Assembly: GCF_004006395.2 (NCBI RefSeq)
Contig: NZ_CP029758.2
Coordinates: forward strand, 1,922,001-1,986,000
DNA length: 64,000 nucleotides
Direction: 5' to 3'
Origin: Clostridium sp. AWRP
GTDB taxonomy: Bacteria; Bacillota; Clostridia; Clostridiales; Clostridiaceae
Position 1 is the stretch's first letter; every line of letters begins with the position of its first letter. Under the pieces are notes generated by a model. It searched no databases. It had not been told where the DNA came from and saw nothing but the letters and a program-made list of their open reading frames with translations. Positions 1 to 9,318 of this stretch are shown one piece after another. The position numbers and the translations under genes are program-made.

Positions 1-34
1 AATATAAGTAAATAATAATATTTGAAATACGGTT

Positions 35-98
35 AAAAAACGAACAGTAGTCAAAAAATGAACGCTATTTTTTAAGCATTTTGTTTAAAAAACGAACA
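35..98. repeat. Three AAAAAAYGAAC direct repeats
   Basis: The 12-base motif AAAAAAYGAACR occurs three times in the same orientation, at 35-46, 53-64 and 87-98. It lies more than 200 bases before the xdhC-like start. The copies could be regulator half-sites or simple AT-rich coincidence. The upstream gene is outside the window, so their target is unknown. Confidence 0.35.
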
Positions 99-205
99 CA
101 ACATAATAAGTTGCATAAAAAAACTACCTAATTTGGATACTTTGGGCAGTGGCATACATATTGCTTATAATAAACAACAACATTAAATATTTCACCATTA
201 TTAAA

Positions 206-256
206 ACATCTGCAATTCTCAGTATGAATATAATTGAAATTGGGAATTGCAGATGT
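206..256 (+). promoter_or_regulatory. Long hairpin upstream of xdhC-like gene
   Basis: The arms 206-218 and 244-256 are perfectly complementary over 13 bp. With two G-U pairs the stem can be extended to about 18 bp around a 15-base loop. No U-run follows, so it is not a standard terminator. It sits about 60 bases before the xdhC-like start and could be an operator, an RNA processing or stability element, or the terminator of an upstream gene. Function is inferred only from position. Confidence 0.45.
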
Positions 257-317
257 AGTTACAAAGGGATGTAAACGTATTTTACTATTAAAATTTTTTT
301 AGATAGAAGGTAAAAAA

Positions 318-1397
318 ATGTTTGAAGACATATATAAACAATTAGTAAATGAAGTAGACAAAGGACATCAATGTGTAACATTAACTTATATTGATTTACT
401 TAGTATAGAAGAAGGTTCTATTATAAAAAAAGTTATTCTAACTAAAGAAGATATAGAAAAAAAATCCTTTTCAGTTAATGACAATATTTATGGAAAAATA
501 TGCAGTTCTTTAGAAACCGGCAAACTTGAAATGGTTGAAATAGGAGAAAATAGGAATGTTTTAATTGAACCATTTGTTCCTAAACCACGTTTAGTTGTTT
601 TTGGTGGTGGACACATAGCAAAGCCAGTGACAGAATTTGCATCAAGAGTGGGATTTTCTGTTACAGTTATAGATGATAGACCTTTCTTTGCCAATAAACC
701 AAGGTTTCCTGAAGCAGAAAAAGTCATCTGTGAAAGTTTCGAGAAATCTTTCGATTTAATCAACTTGGAAAAGTGTGATTATATAGTTATTGTAACAAGA
801 GGTCATAGATATGATGGAGTTGTTTTACGTAAAGTCTTAAAGTACGATCTTAGTTACGTTGGAATGATAGGCTCAAGGCGTAGGGTAACTGCTATGAAAA
901 AAGAGCTATTGGAAGAGGGATTCTCCAAAGAGAAGTTGGAATTAGTTAATGCTCCAATTGGCATAGATATAAATGCTATTACTCCAGATGAAATAGCTAT
1001 TTCTATAATAGCACAGCTTATAAACTTCAAAAATAAAGAAACCATGAGCAAATTTGGTAAGAATTTTGCTATTCCGGAGTTTGATAAAGAAGTACTAAAA
1101 AATGCATCTGAAAAATCACCAAAACCTAAAGCATGTATAACTATACTTTCATCTAAAGGATCAGTTCCTAGAAAAGCAGGAGCCAAAATGATTACTTATC
1201 CTGATGGTATGAGTGTCGGAACTATAGGTGGAGGATGCAGTGAATCCTCTGTGCTGCAAAAGGCAAGAGAAATGATGAGGAAAACTACAGGCGAAAGGAG
1301 TTTTTTCATAGAGCATGTGGATATGACCGGAGATGTTGCTGAATCTGAAGGAATGGTTTGTGGGGGAACTATGGAGGTATTAATAGAGGTAATTTAG
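318..1397 (+). CDS. XdhC/CoxI-family molybdenum hydroxylase maturation protein
   Basis: Members of this family insert sulfurated molybdenum cofactor into xanthine-dehydrogenase-type hydroxylases. The 359-residue protein has a Rossmann-like domain beginning with FGGGHI at about residues 95-100. Near the C-terminus is a CoxI-type domain with IGGGCSES (about 303-310) and a second cysteine in MVCGG (about 347-351). The usual XdhC order is CoxI domain first and Rossmann domain second. Here the first 90 residues look like a degenerate CoxI domain and a complete one follows the Rossmann part. The ATG has an AGAAGG site 8 bases upstream. The gene is 17 bases from a molybdopterin-binding gene, so the two probably form the end of a selenium/molybdenum hydroxylase cluster that starts outside the window. 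Exact target enzyme unknown. Confidence 0.85.
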   Translation: MFEDIYKQLVNEVDKGHQCVTLTYIDLLSIEEGSIIKKVILTKEDIEKKSFSVNDNIYGKICSSLETGKLEMVEIGENRNVLIEPFVPKPRLVVFGGGHIAKPVTEFASRVGFSVTVIDDRPFFANKPRFPEAEKVICESFEKSFDLINLEKCDYIVIVTRGHRYDGVVLRKVLKYDLSYVGMIGSRRRVTAMKKELLEEGFSKEKLELVNAPIGIDINAITPDEIAISIIAQLINFKNKETMSKFGKNFAIPEFDKEVLKNASEKSPKPKACITILSSKGSVPRKAGAKMITYPDGMSVGTIGGGCSESSVLQKAREMMRKTTGERSFFIEHVDMTGDVAESEGMVCGGTMEVLIEVI

Positions 1398-1414
1398 AGA
1401 GGAGTTGAATTACA

Positions 1415-2434
1415 ATGAAAAAGATTAAAACTAAAGAAGCTGTAGGTCATGTACTTTGTCATGACATTACACAAATTATTAAGGGAGTAAAAAAAGGTGT
1501 CGCATTTAAAAAAGGACATATTGTTACTGAAGAAGATATTCCTGTTTTATTATCAATAGGAAAAGAAAATCTCTATATATGGGAAAAACGAGAGGGAATG
1601 CTTCACGAAAATGAAGCAGCAAAAATTCTTTATAATATTTGTAAAAATGATTATATGTGTCCTTCTGAGATTAAGGAAGGAAAAATTGAGTTAATTGCTG
1701 AAGAAGATGGTGTACTTAAAGTTGACATTGAAAGGCTTTGTAAAGTCAATTCACTTGGCGAAATGATGATTGCTACCCGTCACAATAACTTTCCGGTTAA
1801 AAAAGGTGATAAATTAGCGGGTACACGTATTATCCCTCTTGTAATTGAACAAGAGAAAATGGATAAGGCTGTTGAAGCTGCAGGAGATAAACCACTTATG
1901 AAAATTATGCCATTTAAGCATAAAAAAGTAGGTATTGTAACTACAGGAAGTGAGGTCTTTTATGGAAGAATAAAGGATACTTTTGGTCCGGTTATCAGAG
2001 AAAAACTTGCGGAATATGATACAGAAGTTTTAGGACAAAAGATTTTAAATGATAACCCAAATGAAATTACTCAAGCTATCAAGGACTTTGTTAATGAGGG
2101 AGCAGAATTAGTAATATGCACAGGTGGAATGAGTGTTGACCCCGATGATACAACACCAAGTGCAATAAAAAATACAGGTGCAAAAATTGTTTCTTATGGT
2201 GCTCCTGTGCTTCCTGGTGCAATGTTTTTGCTATCATATTACAAAAATACAATTCCAATTTTAGGATTGCCAGGTTGTGTAATGTATGCAAAACGTACCA
2301 TTTTTGACCTAGTTCTTCCAAGAGTCATGGCAGATGATAAGATAACTCTAAAAGATCTTGCAAGCCTTGGACATGGTGGCTTATGCCTTTCATGTGATGT
2401 TTGTTCCTTCCCTAATTGTGGATTTGGAAAATAG
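1415..2434 (+). CDS. MoeA/MogA-like molybdopterin-binding protein with Cys-rich tail
   Basis: The 339-residue protein has a MoCF-type molybdopterin-binding fold at about residues 170-315. It is recognised by VTTGSEV, the ICTGGMSVDPDD loop and LPGCVMYA. The C-terminus carries four cysteines (about 324, 327, 330 and 335) in CLSCDVCSFPNC, which could hold a metal. This layout is known from proteins encoded beside molybdenum hydroxylase genes and differs from housekeeping MoeA. It is co-transcribed with the XdhC-like gene (17-base gap, GAGAGGAG ribosome site). Its job is probably cofactor delivery or modification for a molybdenum hydroxylase. That role is inferred from context, not proven. Confidence 0.8.
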   Translation: MKKIKTKEAVGHVLCHDITQIIKGVKKGVAFKKGHIVTEEDIPVLLSIGKENLYIWEKREGMLHENEAAKILYNICKNDYMCPSEIKEGKIELIAEEDGVLKVDIERLCKVNSLGEMMIATRHNNFPVKKGDKLAGTRIIPLVIEQEKMDKAVEAAGDKPLMKIMPFKHKKVGIVTTGSEVFYGRIKDTFGPVIREKLAEYDTEVLGQKILNDNPNEITQAIKDFVNEGAELVICTGGMSVDPDDTTPSAIKNTGAKIVSYGAPVLPGAMFLLSYYKNTIPILGLPGCVMYAKRTIFDLVLPRVMADDKITLKDLASLGHGGLCLSCDVCSFPNCGFGK

Positions 2435-2611
2435 ATGTTATAGACAGTAAATTAAATTCCTTTATATATAATGGAAATAATATTATGTAGAAATCTTTTA
2501 AATATAATATATAATTTACATATATAATTTAGTATAATAAAAATATATATTATATATGGATTTAAAGTAGGCGATAACAAATTGGCCCTTTTCCATAAGG
2601 AGGGTAGTGCT

Positions 2612-4915
2612 GTGAAACAATATCAAATAATATATAATAATTTTGAAAAAATGCAGCATTTTATTTATAGCAATAATATCAATAATAGTGATAATGTTTT
2701 GATTCAGATTTTTACAGCAGTAATAGAAATGGAATTTATTAAGGACCTCACAGATAAAATAACATCCATATTGCCCAAAGCAGAAATTATAGGTGCAACA
2801 ACTGCTGGAGAAATATATGAAGGAAACGTGTTTAGTAAAACTACAATAATATCGTTTTCTGTTTTTGAAAAAGTGAGAGTTAAGGCAAAGCTTTTAAGTA
2901 ATAAGAATGAATATAAGTTAGGAGTAAATATTGTTAAAGAATTAAGTGAAGATGATACAAAAGCTATTATATTATTTTCTGATGGTTTGATCACAAATGG
3001 TTATGAAATTATTAAAGGTATAGAATCGGAAAATAATGAGATTATTGTTTGTGGTGGTAAAGCTGGTGATAATGGATATTTAAAGAAAACTTTTGTATTT
3101 ACAAAGGAAGGCATTACGGAAAATGGTGTGGCAGCAGCTTCACTTACTGGAAAAAATTTAAGTATTACCACAGAACGCAGTTTTTCATGGTCACCTATTG
3201 GAAAATTAATGACTGTTACTAAAGCATTAAATAATAGAGTCTTTACAATAGATAATATTAAGGCAATTGATATTTACAAAAAATATCTTGGAGATGAAGT
3301 AGCCAAAGATTTGCCTATGTCTGCAACTGAATTCCCGTTAATGATTAAGAGAAATGACACCTACTTAGCAAGAGTGGCTTTTGGGTGCTATGATGATGGA
3401 TCTTTGAGCTTTCTTGGAGATGTTAAAGTTAATGACAAGGTTCAGTTTGGTTATGGAAATATAAATATGATAACATCTCAAGCTTTAGAAATGACTAATA
3501 GATTAAAAAATAAGAATATCGAAGCAATTTTTATTTATTCCTGCTCAGTGAGAAGAAATTTTATGCAGAATAAAATTGGTATTGAAACATCTGCTGTAAA
3601 TAATATTGCTCCAACTTTTGGATTTTTTACTTATGGTGAATTTTTTACCTTTAACCATTCAAATGAACTTTTAAATACAACAATGACAATATTAGGAATT
3701 TCTGAAGGCAACCAAACTTCTCATGAAAATGTATCTATATCTAATAATGAGAATGAAAACTCCTCAAAAAGCTTTTTCGAGGGAAAAGATTTTGGTGTAA
3801 TTAAAGTGTTTACTAATCTTGTAAATCAAGTTACAAAGGAATTACAGGAAGCTAATAATGTATTAGAAAAACAAAAATATAAAGTAGAGCAGATGAATAA
3901 TGCCACAAAAGCTATTATGGAAATAAATAGCCACATGTTGTCTTCCTGTGAAATTGATAACTTATTTCAAATGATACTTTGTAAGGCATTAGACGTAATT
4001 CCAAGTGGTACTATGGGAAGCATTTTATTTATGAAAAGTGATAAATTAGTTTATAAGGCAACAAAGGGATATTTTCCTGATAAAATAAAAGGAACAGGAT
4101 ATGATTTAAAGGATTTGTACCTATATAAAGTTAATGATATGAACGTTAAAGAATTTCGTAATCCTATAGTAATAAGTGATCTAGAAAAAAATCTGTTTAA
4201 CGAAAAAGGTAAGTACGATTCATGGAAAAAGTTATTAGTTAAATGTCCTCATGAACTTTTAACTTGTGGTATATGTATTGATGGATGTGTCAAAGGATTT
4301 ATTCATATATTTAATATAGATGAGAAAAAAAGTTTCAATGAGGATGACAAAAAGTTGTTGAAGTATTTGTCCTATGATATTGCTATAGCTTTTAAAAATG
4401 CGGAATTGTTAGAAAATATTCTATATATGTCTAGATATGATAGCTTAACTAAAATATATAACAGAAGCTATTTTAATAAGTTGTTAGGTGAAATTTTACA
4501 TGAAGCAAAAATTTCAGAAAGTATTTTTGTTATATGCATAATAGACTTAAATAATCTTAAAGTTATTAATGATACCTATGGTCACATTATAGGTGATGAA
4601 GTCCTTGGCCAATTTGCAAATATGTTTAAGAAAGAAATTCGTGAAGCGGATATTTTCGCGAGAGTCGGTGGAGATGAGTTTGCAGTAGTGTTTGTAAACA
4701 AAGATAAGAATAGTGTAATTAATATTATAAGTAGGGTTTCCCAGATATTTAAAGATTGTCCTTTTAATTTAAATGGAGATAAAAAGGAGATTAGTTTTGC
4801 CTATGGGCTTTCTCAGTTTAAAGATGATTCAGATGATGTTAGCGAACTTTTAAAAATAGCTGACAAAAGAATGTATGAAAAAAAGAAGAGAATGAAGGAT
4901 AGAAGAAAAATATGA
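2612..4915 (+). CDS. FIST-GAF-GGDEF sensor diguanylate cyclase
   Basis: The GTG at 2612 has AAGGAGGG 7 bases upstream and is preferred over a TTG 30 bases earlier. The 767-residue protein has FIST N and C sensory domains (about 20-370), a short coiled coil (about 400-430), a GAF domain (about 430-605) and a C-terminal GGDEF domain. The catalytic GGDEF is intact at about 686-690. An RxxD product-inhibition site (READ) lies exactly five residues before it. There is no EAL domain, no signal peptide and no membrane segment, so it should be a cytoplasmic sensor making cyclic di-GMP. FIST domains are proposed to sense small molecules such as amino acids. The gene stands alone and ends inside a bidirectional terminator. 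Confidence 0.88.
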   Translation: MKQYQIIYNNFEKMQHFIYSNNINNSDNVLIQIFTAVIEMEFIKDLTDKITSILPKAEIIGATTAGEIYEGNVFSKTTIISFSVFEKVRVKAKLLSNKNEYKLGVNIVKELSEDDTKAIILFSDGLITNGYEIIKGIESENNEIIVCGGKAGDNGYLKKTFVFTKEGITENGVAAASLTGKNLSITTERSFSWSPIGKLMTVTKALNNRVFTIDNIKAIDIYKKYLGDEVAKDLPMSATEFPLMIKRNDTYLARVAFGCYDDGSLSFLGDVKVNDKVQFGYGNINMITSQALEMTNRLKNKNIEAIFIYSCSVRRNFMQNKIGIETSAVNNIAPTFGFFTYGEFFTFNHSNELLNTTMTILGISEGNQTSHENVSISNNENENSSKSFFEGKDFGVIKVFTNLVNQVTKELQEANNVLEKQKYKVEQMNNATKAIMEINSHMLSSCEIDNLFQMILCKALDVIPSGTMGSILFMKSDKLVYKATKGYFPDKIKGTGYDLKDLYLYKVNDMNVKEFRNPIVISDLEKNLFNEKGKYDSWKKLLVKCPHELLTCGICIDGCVKGFIHIFNIDEKKSFNEDDKKLLKYLSYDIAIAFKNAELLENILYMSRYDSLTKIYNRSYFNKLLGEILHEAKISESIFVICIIDLNNLKVINDTYGHIIGDEVLGQFANMFKKEIREADIFARVGGDEFAVVFVNKDKNSVINIISRVSQIFKDCPFNLNGDKKEISFAYGLSQFKDDSDDVSELLKIADKRMYEKKKRMKDRRKI

Positions 4916-4945
4916 TGTATAATTTGTGCTATACATCATATTTTT
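4911..4945. terminator. Bidirectional terminator
   Basis: A perfect 10-bp stem (4911-4920 with 4931-4940) has A5 before and T5 after it. It can therefore stop transcription of both the GGDEF gene and the convergent MerR gene. The GGDEF stop codon lies inside the left arm. Confidence 0.85.
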
Positions 4946-4950
4946 AGATA

Positions 4951-5790
4951 TTATTTTTTATTTATTGGAAAATACACTTCTGTTACAAATTCATTGTGAC
5001 TGCATTTAGAATCAGGACCTTTGATGTATTCATCATGAGGAGGTCCAGCTATTTTATAGGAATTTTTATTTATCCAGTCAAGAAGTTCAGCATAAGCTTC
5101 ACCAATTTCACTATAAGGACCTACAAAAGTTGTGTGAACATATAAACCACCTTTTAAAATTTTAGTTGATGAAGTGGTCGTTTTTAATTGCCTATTTACT
5201 GGAATGCACACTTCTATATCTGCATTATTTTCATCAAAACCTCTGTCGAAATTTTGGTCAAAATCTTGATAATAATAAAGCGTTCTTATATTTCCTGCTG
5301 GCGAAAGACCATTTCTATAAATACTTTCAAAAACCTTACCTATTAAGTTGCCTATATTATCCATTGAAATTGTGTCTCTTATACTTAAAACTGTTATATC
5401 TTTTAAAGTGTCAATTGAAATATTAAAATTTCTTTTAGAATTCATAATATCCTCACCTTTCTGTAATTGATCCATCGAATTTTTAAGCTGAAATAAAATA
5501 TTATTGTATTGCTGTATTTCAACCTCAAGGAAAACTATCTGTTTTGATAGTAATTTCTTTAAAGTAATGTTGCTTTTGTCTTCCATAATTTGTTTTATTT
5601 TATCCAATGAAAATTTATATTTTTTAAGCCTATTTATTTTTAGAATGTCTTGTACTTGATGCTTTTCATAATATCTATACTGATTTTCCGGATTAACAAA
5701 AGTTGGTTTGATCAATCCAATTTTATCGTAATGTCTAAGCATTTTAGTTGAAGTATTTCCAATTTTCGAAAATTGTCCTATAGTGTACAT
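4951..5790 (-). CDS. MerR-family regulator with GyrI-like effector domain
   Basis: The 279-residue protein starts with a MerR winged helix (YTIGQFSKIGNTSTKMLRHYD). A dimerising coiled coil follows at about 75-115. The C-terminal part (about 125-275) resembles the GyrI/AraC effector-binding fold of BmrR/BltR-like multidrug-sensing activators. No transporter gene is adjacent, so the target may be its own promoter or the divergent DUF362 gene. Its promoter contains a dyad in the MerR style. The start has AAGGAG at good spacing. Confidence 0.85.
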   Translation of the reverse strand: MYTIGQFSKIGNTSTKMLRHYDKIGLIKPTFVNPENQYRYYEKHQVQDILKINRLKKYKFSLDKIKQIMEDKSNITLKKLLSKQIVFLEVEIQQYNNILFQLKNSMDQLQKGEDIMNSKRNFNISIDTLKDITVLSIRDTISMDNIGNLIGKVFESIYRNGLSPAGNIRTLYYYQDFDQNFDRGFDENNADIEVCIPVNRQLKTTTSSTKILKGGLYVHTTFVGPYSEIGEAYAELLDWINKNSYKIAGPPHDEYIKGPDSKCSHNEFVTEVYFPINKK

Positions 5791-5827
5791 AAAAATCTCC
5801 TTTAATTTATTTCCTTCGAAGTGATTA

Positions 5828-5860
5828 ATTATATTTTAAACTTTACCATAATGTCAAAGT
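5828..5860 (-). promoter_or_regulatory. merR promoter with dyad operator
   Basis: Reading the minus strand, TTGACA (5857-5852) and TATAAT (5833-5828) are separated by 18 bases. An ACTTT-N11-AAAGT dyad (5840-5860) covers the -35 and spacer. This is the arrangement expected for MerR-type spacer-binding regulation. Confidence 0.65.
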
Positions 5861-5965
5861 CAATAGGAATATAATCAAAAATTGAATTATGGTATTTCAT
5901 ATGAAAAACTATGCTATAATTTTTAGTAGAATAAAAAATTTAATTTATTGTTGGAGGTTTATTCT

Positions 5966-7000
5966 ATGAAAAAAGTTTATTTTAAGGCTATTGATTCATA
6001 CTCTAAAACAGAAGAGATAAGTGATGCTGCTGGCAAACTCTTAAAAAAAGTAGTGAAAGAGGAACATATAAGTCTTGAAAAATTCATACCTCTTAAAGTC
6101 CATTTTGGAGAAAAGGGTAATAATACTTTTATACAATCGAAAAATTTTGCCGGTATAATAAATTATTTAAAGGCAAATAACATAGATAGTGCATTTATAG
6201 AGACGAATGTTCTCTATAGAGGTGAAAGAACTACGAGGGAAAAACATTTGAAACTTGCAAAAGATCATGGATTTACTGAGCTACCTGTAATAATAGCTGA
6301 TGGTGAATACGGAGAAGATTTTGAAGAAATTGAAATCAGTAAAAAAAATTTTAACAAATGTAAGGTAGGAAAAGAAATTGCAAACAAAAAACAGCTTATT
6401 GTCTTAAGTCACTTTAAAGGTCATATACTTGCTGGTTTTGGAGGTGCTATAAAACAACTTGGAATGGGATGTGCATCAAGAGGGGGAAAACTTGCCCAAC
6501 ACGCAAATTCTGTACCTAAAATTAACTTCTTTAAATGTAAAGGATGCAGCGCTTGTGCAAAAAAGTGTCCTCAAAATGCCATAACCGTAAATAGAAAGGC
6601 AAAGATCAATAAAGACAAATGTGTTGGTTGTGCTTCTTGTATGGTAATATGTCCACAGGGAGCTATTTATCACAGCTGGCTTGGATCTATGACTAAATCT
6701 TTTAATGAAAGACTTGCAGAATATGCTTATGCCGCAGCAAAGGGAAAGAAAAATATTTACATAACCTTTGCTTTTAATATAACTAAAAATTGTGACTGCG
6801 AAGGACACAATATGAAACCAATAGCAAAGGATATTGGAGTTTTTGCTTCAACAGATCCTGTGGCTATTGATAAGGCTTGTCTTGATACTCTTGATAAGAA
6901 TAATGGTAGAATTATATTTAAAAGGGGAAGATATACTCTTGACTATGGGGAAAAAATAGGTTTAGGTAGTAAAGATTATGAGCTTATTGAAATAAATTAG
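5966..7000 (+). CDS. DUF362 protein with two 4Fe-4S clusters
   Basis: The ATG at 5966 follows TTGGAGG and is chosen over an in-frame TTG at 5948. The 344-residue protein has a DUF362 domain wrapped around two ferredoxin motifs. The first is CKGCSACAKKCP near residue 190 and the second CVGCASCMVICP near 219. Each matches the CxxCxxCxxxCP pattern for a 4Fe-4S cluster. The protein has no membrane segment and probably moves electrons in the cytoplasm, but no partner enzyme is encoded nearby. Proteins of this type are common and uncharacterised in clostridia. Confidence 0.85.
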   Translation: MKKVYFKAIDSYSKTEEISDAAGKLLKKVVKEEHISLEKFIPLKVHFGEKGNNTFIQSKNFAGIINYLKANNIDSAFIETNVLYRGERTTREKHLKLAKDHGFTELPVIIADGEYGEDFEEIEISKKNFNKCKVGKEIANKKQLIVLSHFKGHILAGFGGAIKQLGMGCASRGGKLAQHANSVPKINFFKCKGCSACAKKCPQNAITVNRKAKINKDKCVGCASCMVICPQGAIYHSWLGSMTKSFNERLAEYAYAAAKGKKNIYITFAFNITKNCDCEGHNMKPIAKDIGVFASTDPVAIDKACLDTLDKNNGRIIFKRGRYTLDYGEKIGLGSKDYELIEIN

Positions 7001-7135
7001 ATTATATCCATAAAGATTATATATTTGGCATTTATAAAAGCATTAAAAAGTTAAATAGGTGTAATGGAATAAATGGTGTTTTTTTAGTTAAAATATATGT
7101 ATGCTGAAATATAATTGAGAGGTGTAAATATAATT

Positions 7136-7741
7136 ATGGATGAGAAATTATTACAAAGGTTTAAAGATAAATTGAAATCACAAAAAGATGCAGCTTATGA
7201 TTTATTAGATCAGATGGAAAAGAATGAAACAATAAAATCCAATGCAGAACTGTCTACAGAGCTGTCTTTTTATGACAATCACCCAGCAGATAATGCCAGC
7301 AGCATATTTGACAAGGAAAGAGGGCTAGCTTTTCAAAAAAATGAAGAATTTATTATAGAGAAGATAGATGATGCCTTAAAAAAAATAGAAGAAGGTACTT
7401 ATGGCATATGTGAAGTCTGTGGTAAGAAAATAGATATAGATAGATTAGAATTCCTTCCATATGCAGAGCGCTGTATTGACTGCCAGCAAAGTATAGATAA
7501 TTCAAAACCTGATGAAATGAACAACAGACCTTCAGAAGAAGATGTCCTTAAGGATACCTGGAATAGAGGATACCATGGAGACCACGATCAGGTTGGATTT
7601 GATATAGAAGACAGTTACCAATCAGTTAACAAGTTTAATAGAAGAAAAAATATAGTTGAAGAATATGAGGATGAGGATGAAACATATGTTGATCCTATAG
7701 AGAGAATAAGTAATGAGGAGTATAAAAATCAATTACCTTAA
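7136..7741 (+). CDS. TraR/DksA-type zinc-finger protein (YteA-like)
   Basis: The 201-residue protein has a long N-terminal coiled coil and a C4 zinc finger with CEVCGKK near residue 92 and CIDC near 113. These are hallmarks of the TraR/DksA C4 family and of the sporulation-associated YteA group in Firmicutes. The C-terminal third is acidic and of unknown function. The ATG at 7136 is preceded by GAGAGGTG. A TTG seven codons upstream is possible but has no ribosome site. It may act on RNA polymerase through its secondary channel, as DksA does; this is inference from the family. Confidence 0.8.
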   Translation: MDEKLLQRFKDKLKSQKDAAYDLLDQMEKNETIKSNAELSTELSFYDNHPADNASSIFDKERGLAFQKNEEFIIEKIDDALKKIEEGTYGICEVCGKKIDIDRLEFLPYAERCIDCQQSIDNSKPDEMNNRPSEEDVLKDTWNRGYHGDHDQVGFDIEDSYQSVNKFNRRKNIVEEYEDEDETYVDPIERISNEEYKNQLP

Positions 7742-7810
7742 GAAAATCAACAGTTTAAACTTTAGACATTCTGCAAGTGTTATTGCAGGAGTGTTTTATG
7801 GTAATATAAA

Positions 7811-7857
7811 AAGATTGCAATCAAGTTACATAAAGTAAAACTTGTGCAATCTTTTTT
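7811..7857. terminator. Bidirectional terminator
   Basis: AAGATTGCA at 7811-7819 pairs with TGCAATCTT at 7845-7853, with a further CAAG/CTTG segment inside. T6 follows and A5 precedes the stem. It serves both the zinc-finger gene and the convergent NlpC/P60-like gene. Confidence 0.85.
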
Positions 7858-7858
7858 A

Positions 7859-9280
7859 TTATTGAATATAGGTTAAGTATTTTGAGGAAGACCAGCCTTC
7901 AATTCCATTTATACTGATTTTATACCAGCTGCCATCTGAAGTTTGGCCAATTTTCTGTGCATATTGTCCTTGAGAGAGTACTCCAATTATTTGTGCTGTG
8001 GAAGATGAATTTGACCTTATATTTAACTGGTATGCACCACTAATAGTTATATATTGATTTGTTGGTACTGCACCAAGAATATTTCCCCACATCCATCCTG
8101 TTTGTCCATTGTAAGTAACTTGATACCATCCATTTGAATAATCCGCTAATTTTAAAATAGTACCTTTTGGAATGGTAGTTAAAATAGAGTAACTTGTTGA
8201 TGGGTTTGTCCTTAAGTTCACATAATTTGTTACATTTGCAACTTGTGCATATCCGCCAACTTTAAATTTCAAATTTGATGAAGTATCAGAAGTTGTATTA
8301 TTTTGATTTACTGGTGCTGCACCAAGAATATTTCCCCATATCCATCCTGTTTGCCCATTATAAGTAACTTGATACCATCCATTTGAATAATCCGTTAATT
8401 TTAAAATAGTACCTTTTGGAACAGTGGTTAAAATAGCATAACTTGTTGATGGGTTTGTTCTTAAATTTGCATAACTTGTTACATTTGCAACTTGTGCATA
8501 TCCACCAATTTTAAATGTAGAAGATTGTGTAGTAGTTCCAGTTGTTTGAGAAGATGCATCTTCAACTATATTTATATAACGTGCAGGTATATATCCCTGA
8601 TTAATTGTGTTCATGCTTATAAAATATCTTTTAGCACCTTGTATTCCGCCGTAAGTTTGATCTGGTGTTGATTCATAGGTAAATGCACCTTGTACTCCAT
8701 TTAAAGTTCCCCATTTATCAAAGATAACTACATGATCACCTGGTTTGTCTAGGATATCCATGTGTTGTAGACTGTTTAAATCAATTTTTTTAAAATAGTT
8801 GTTTAATAAGGTGCTTGTTGATTGTTTATAATCTGCAATATTAAAAGAAGCTTGTACAAAACCAGAGCAATCCATTCCTGCAGTTCCAGGTATATATCCT
8901 AGTCCACCACCTGTATTTACGTTTCCTGTAAAGGCACCTTTGTTAACTGCATCAAGAAAGCTTGTCCACGGAGCATTGTAAGAAGTGGTATTAATTCCGT
9001 CAATACCGCCCCAAGCATAAGGTATACCTTTAAAAGTAGCTGTTGTTACACCTTTAAACTGATTTGGCAGTGTAACACTTGATGAATATTGAGAAGATAT
9101 ATTGCTATTTCTATTTGCAGAGTATGTCCAGGTTAAATCCACTAAACTTGTGGCCCTTTGCTCAACTTGAGTTCTTGATATTGGAGTTTGTGCAGCTGCA
9201 CTTACTTTGTAAAAAGGCACACTCATTACTGAGGTAAATGCAATTAATGGAACTAAAATTTTAGCTAAGCTTTTTTTCAT
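7859..9280 (-). CDS. Secreted NlpC/P60-like peptidase with three SH3b domains
   Basis: A signal peptide (KK followed by a hydrophobic stretch, cleavage near SAAAQT) directs export. Residues about 35-235 form an NlpC/P60-like papain-fold domain with the catalytic cysteine in GMDCSGF (about 138) and histidine in GDHVVIF (about 183). Three bacterial SH3 domains follow. The first two (about 265-320 and 345-400) are nearly identical; the third (about 412-473) is diverged. The protein is therefore a probable cell-wall peptide hydrolase anchored by its SH3 domains. The ATG at 9280 (MKKSL) has AAAGGA 8 bases upstream and is preferred over the ATG three codons earlier, which overlaps that ribosome site. 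Confidence 0.85.
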   Translation of the reverse strand: MKKSLAKILVPLIAFTSVMSVPFYKVSAAAQTPISRTQVEQRATSLVDLTWTYSANRNSNISSQYSSSVTLPNQFKGVTTATFKGIPYAWGGIDGINTTSYNAPWTSFLDAVNKGAFTGNVNTGGGLGYIPGTAGMDCSGFVQASFNIADYKQSTSTLLNNYFKKIDLNSLQHMDILDKPGDHVVIFDKWGTLNGVQGAFTYESTPDQTYGGIQGAKRYFISMNTINQGYIPARYINIVEDASSQTTGTTTQSSTFKIGGYAQVANVTSYANLRTNPSTSYAILTTVPKGTILKLTDYSNGWYQVTYNGQTGWIWGNILGAAPVNQNNTTSDTSSNLKFKVGGYAQVANVTNYVNLRTNPSTSYSILTTIPKGTILKLADYSNGWYQVTYNGQTGWMWGNILGAVPTNQYITISGAYQLNIRSNSSSTAQIIGVLSQGQYAQKIGQTSDGSWYKISINGIEGWSSSKYLTYIQ

Positions 9281-9304
9281 TTTTTCCATCCTTTCAAGAA
9301 TATT

Positions 9305-9318
9305 TTGAAAACGTTCAA
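9305..9318. promoter_or_regulatory. Possible cre (CcpA) site
   Basis: TTGAAAACGTTCAA is a near-palindrome resembling the catabolite-responsive element. It is located about 25 bases before the NlpC/P60-like start. It matches the consensus only partly, so carbon control is tentative. Confidence 0.3.
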
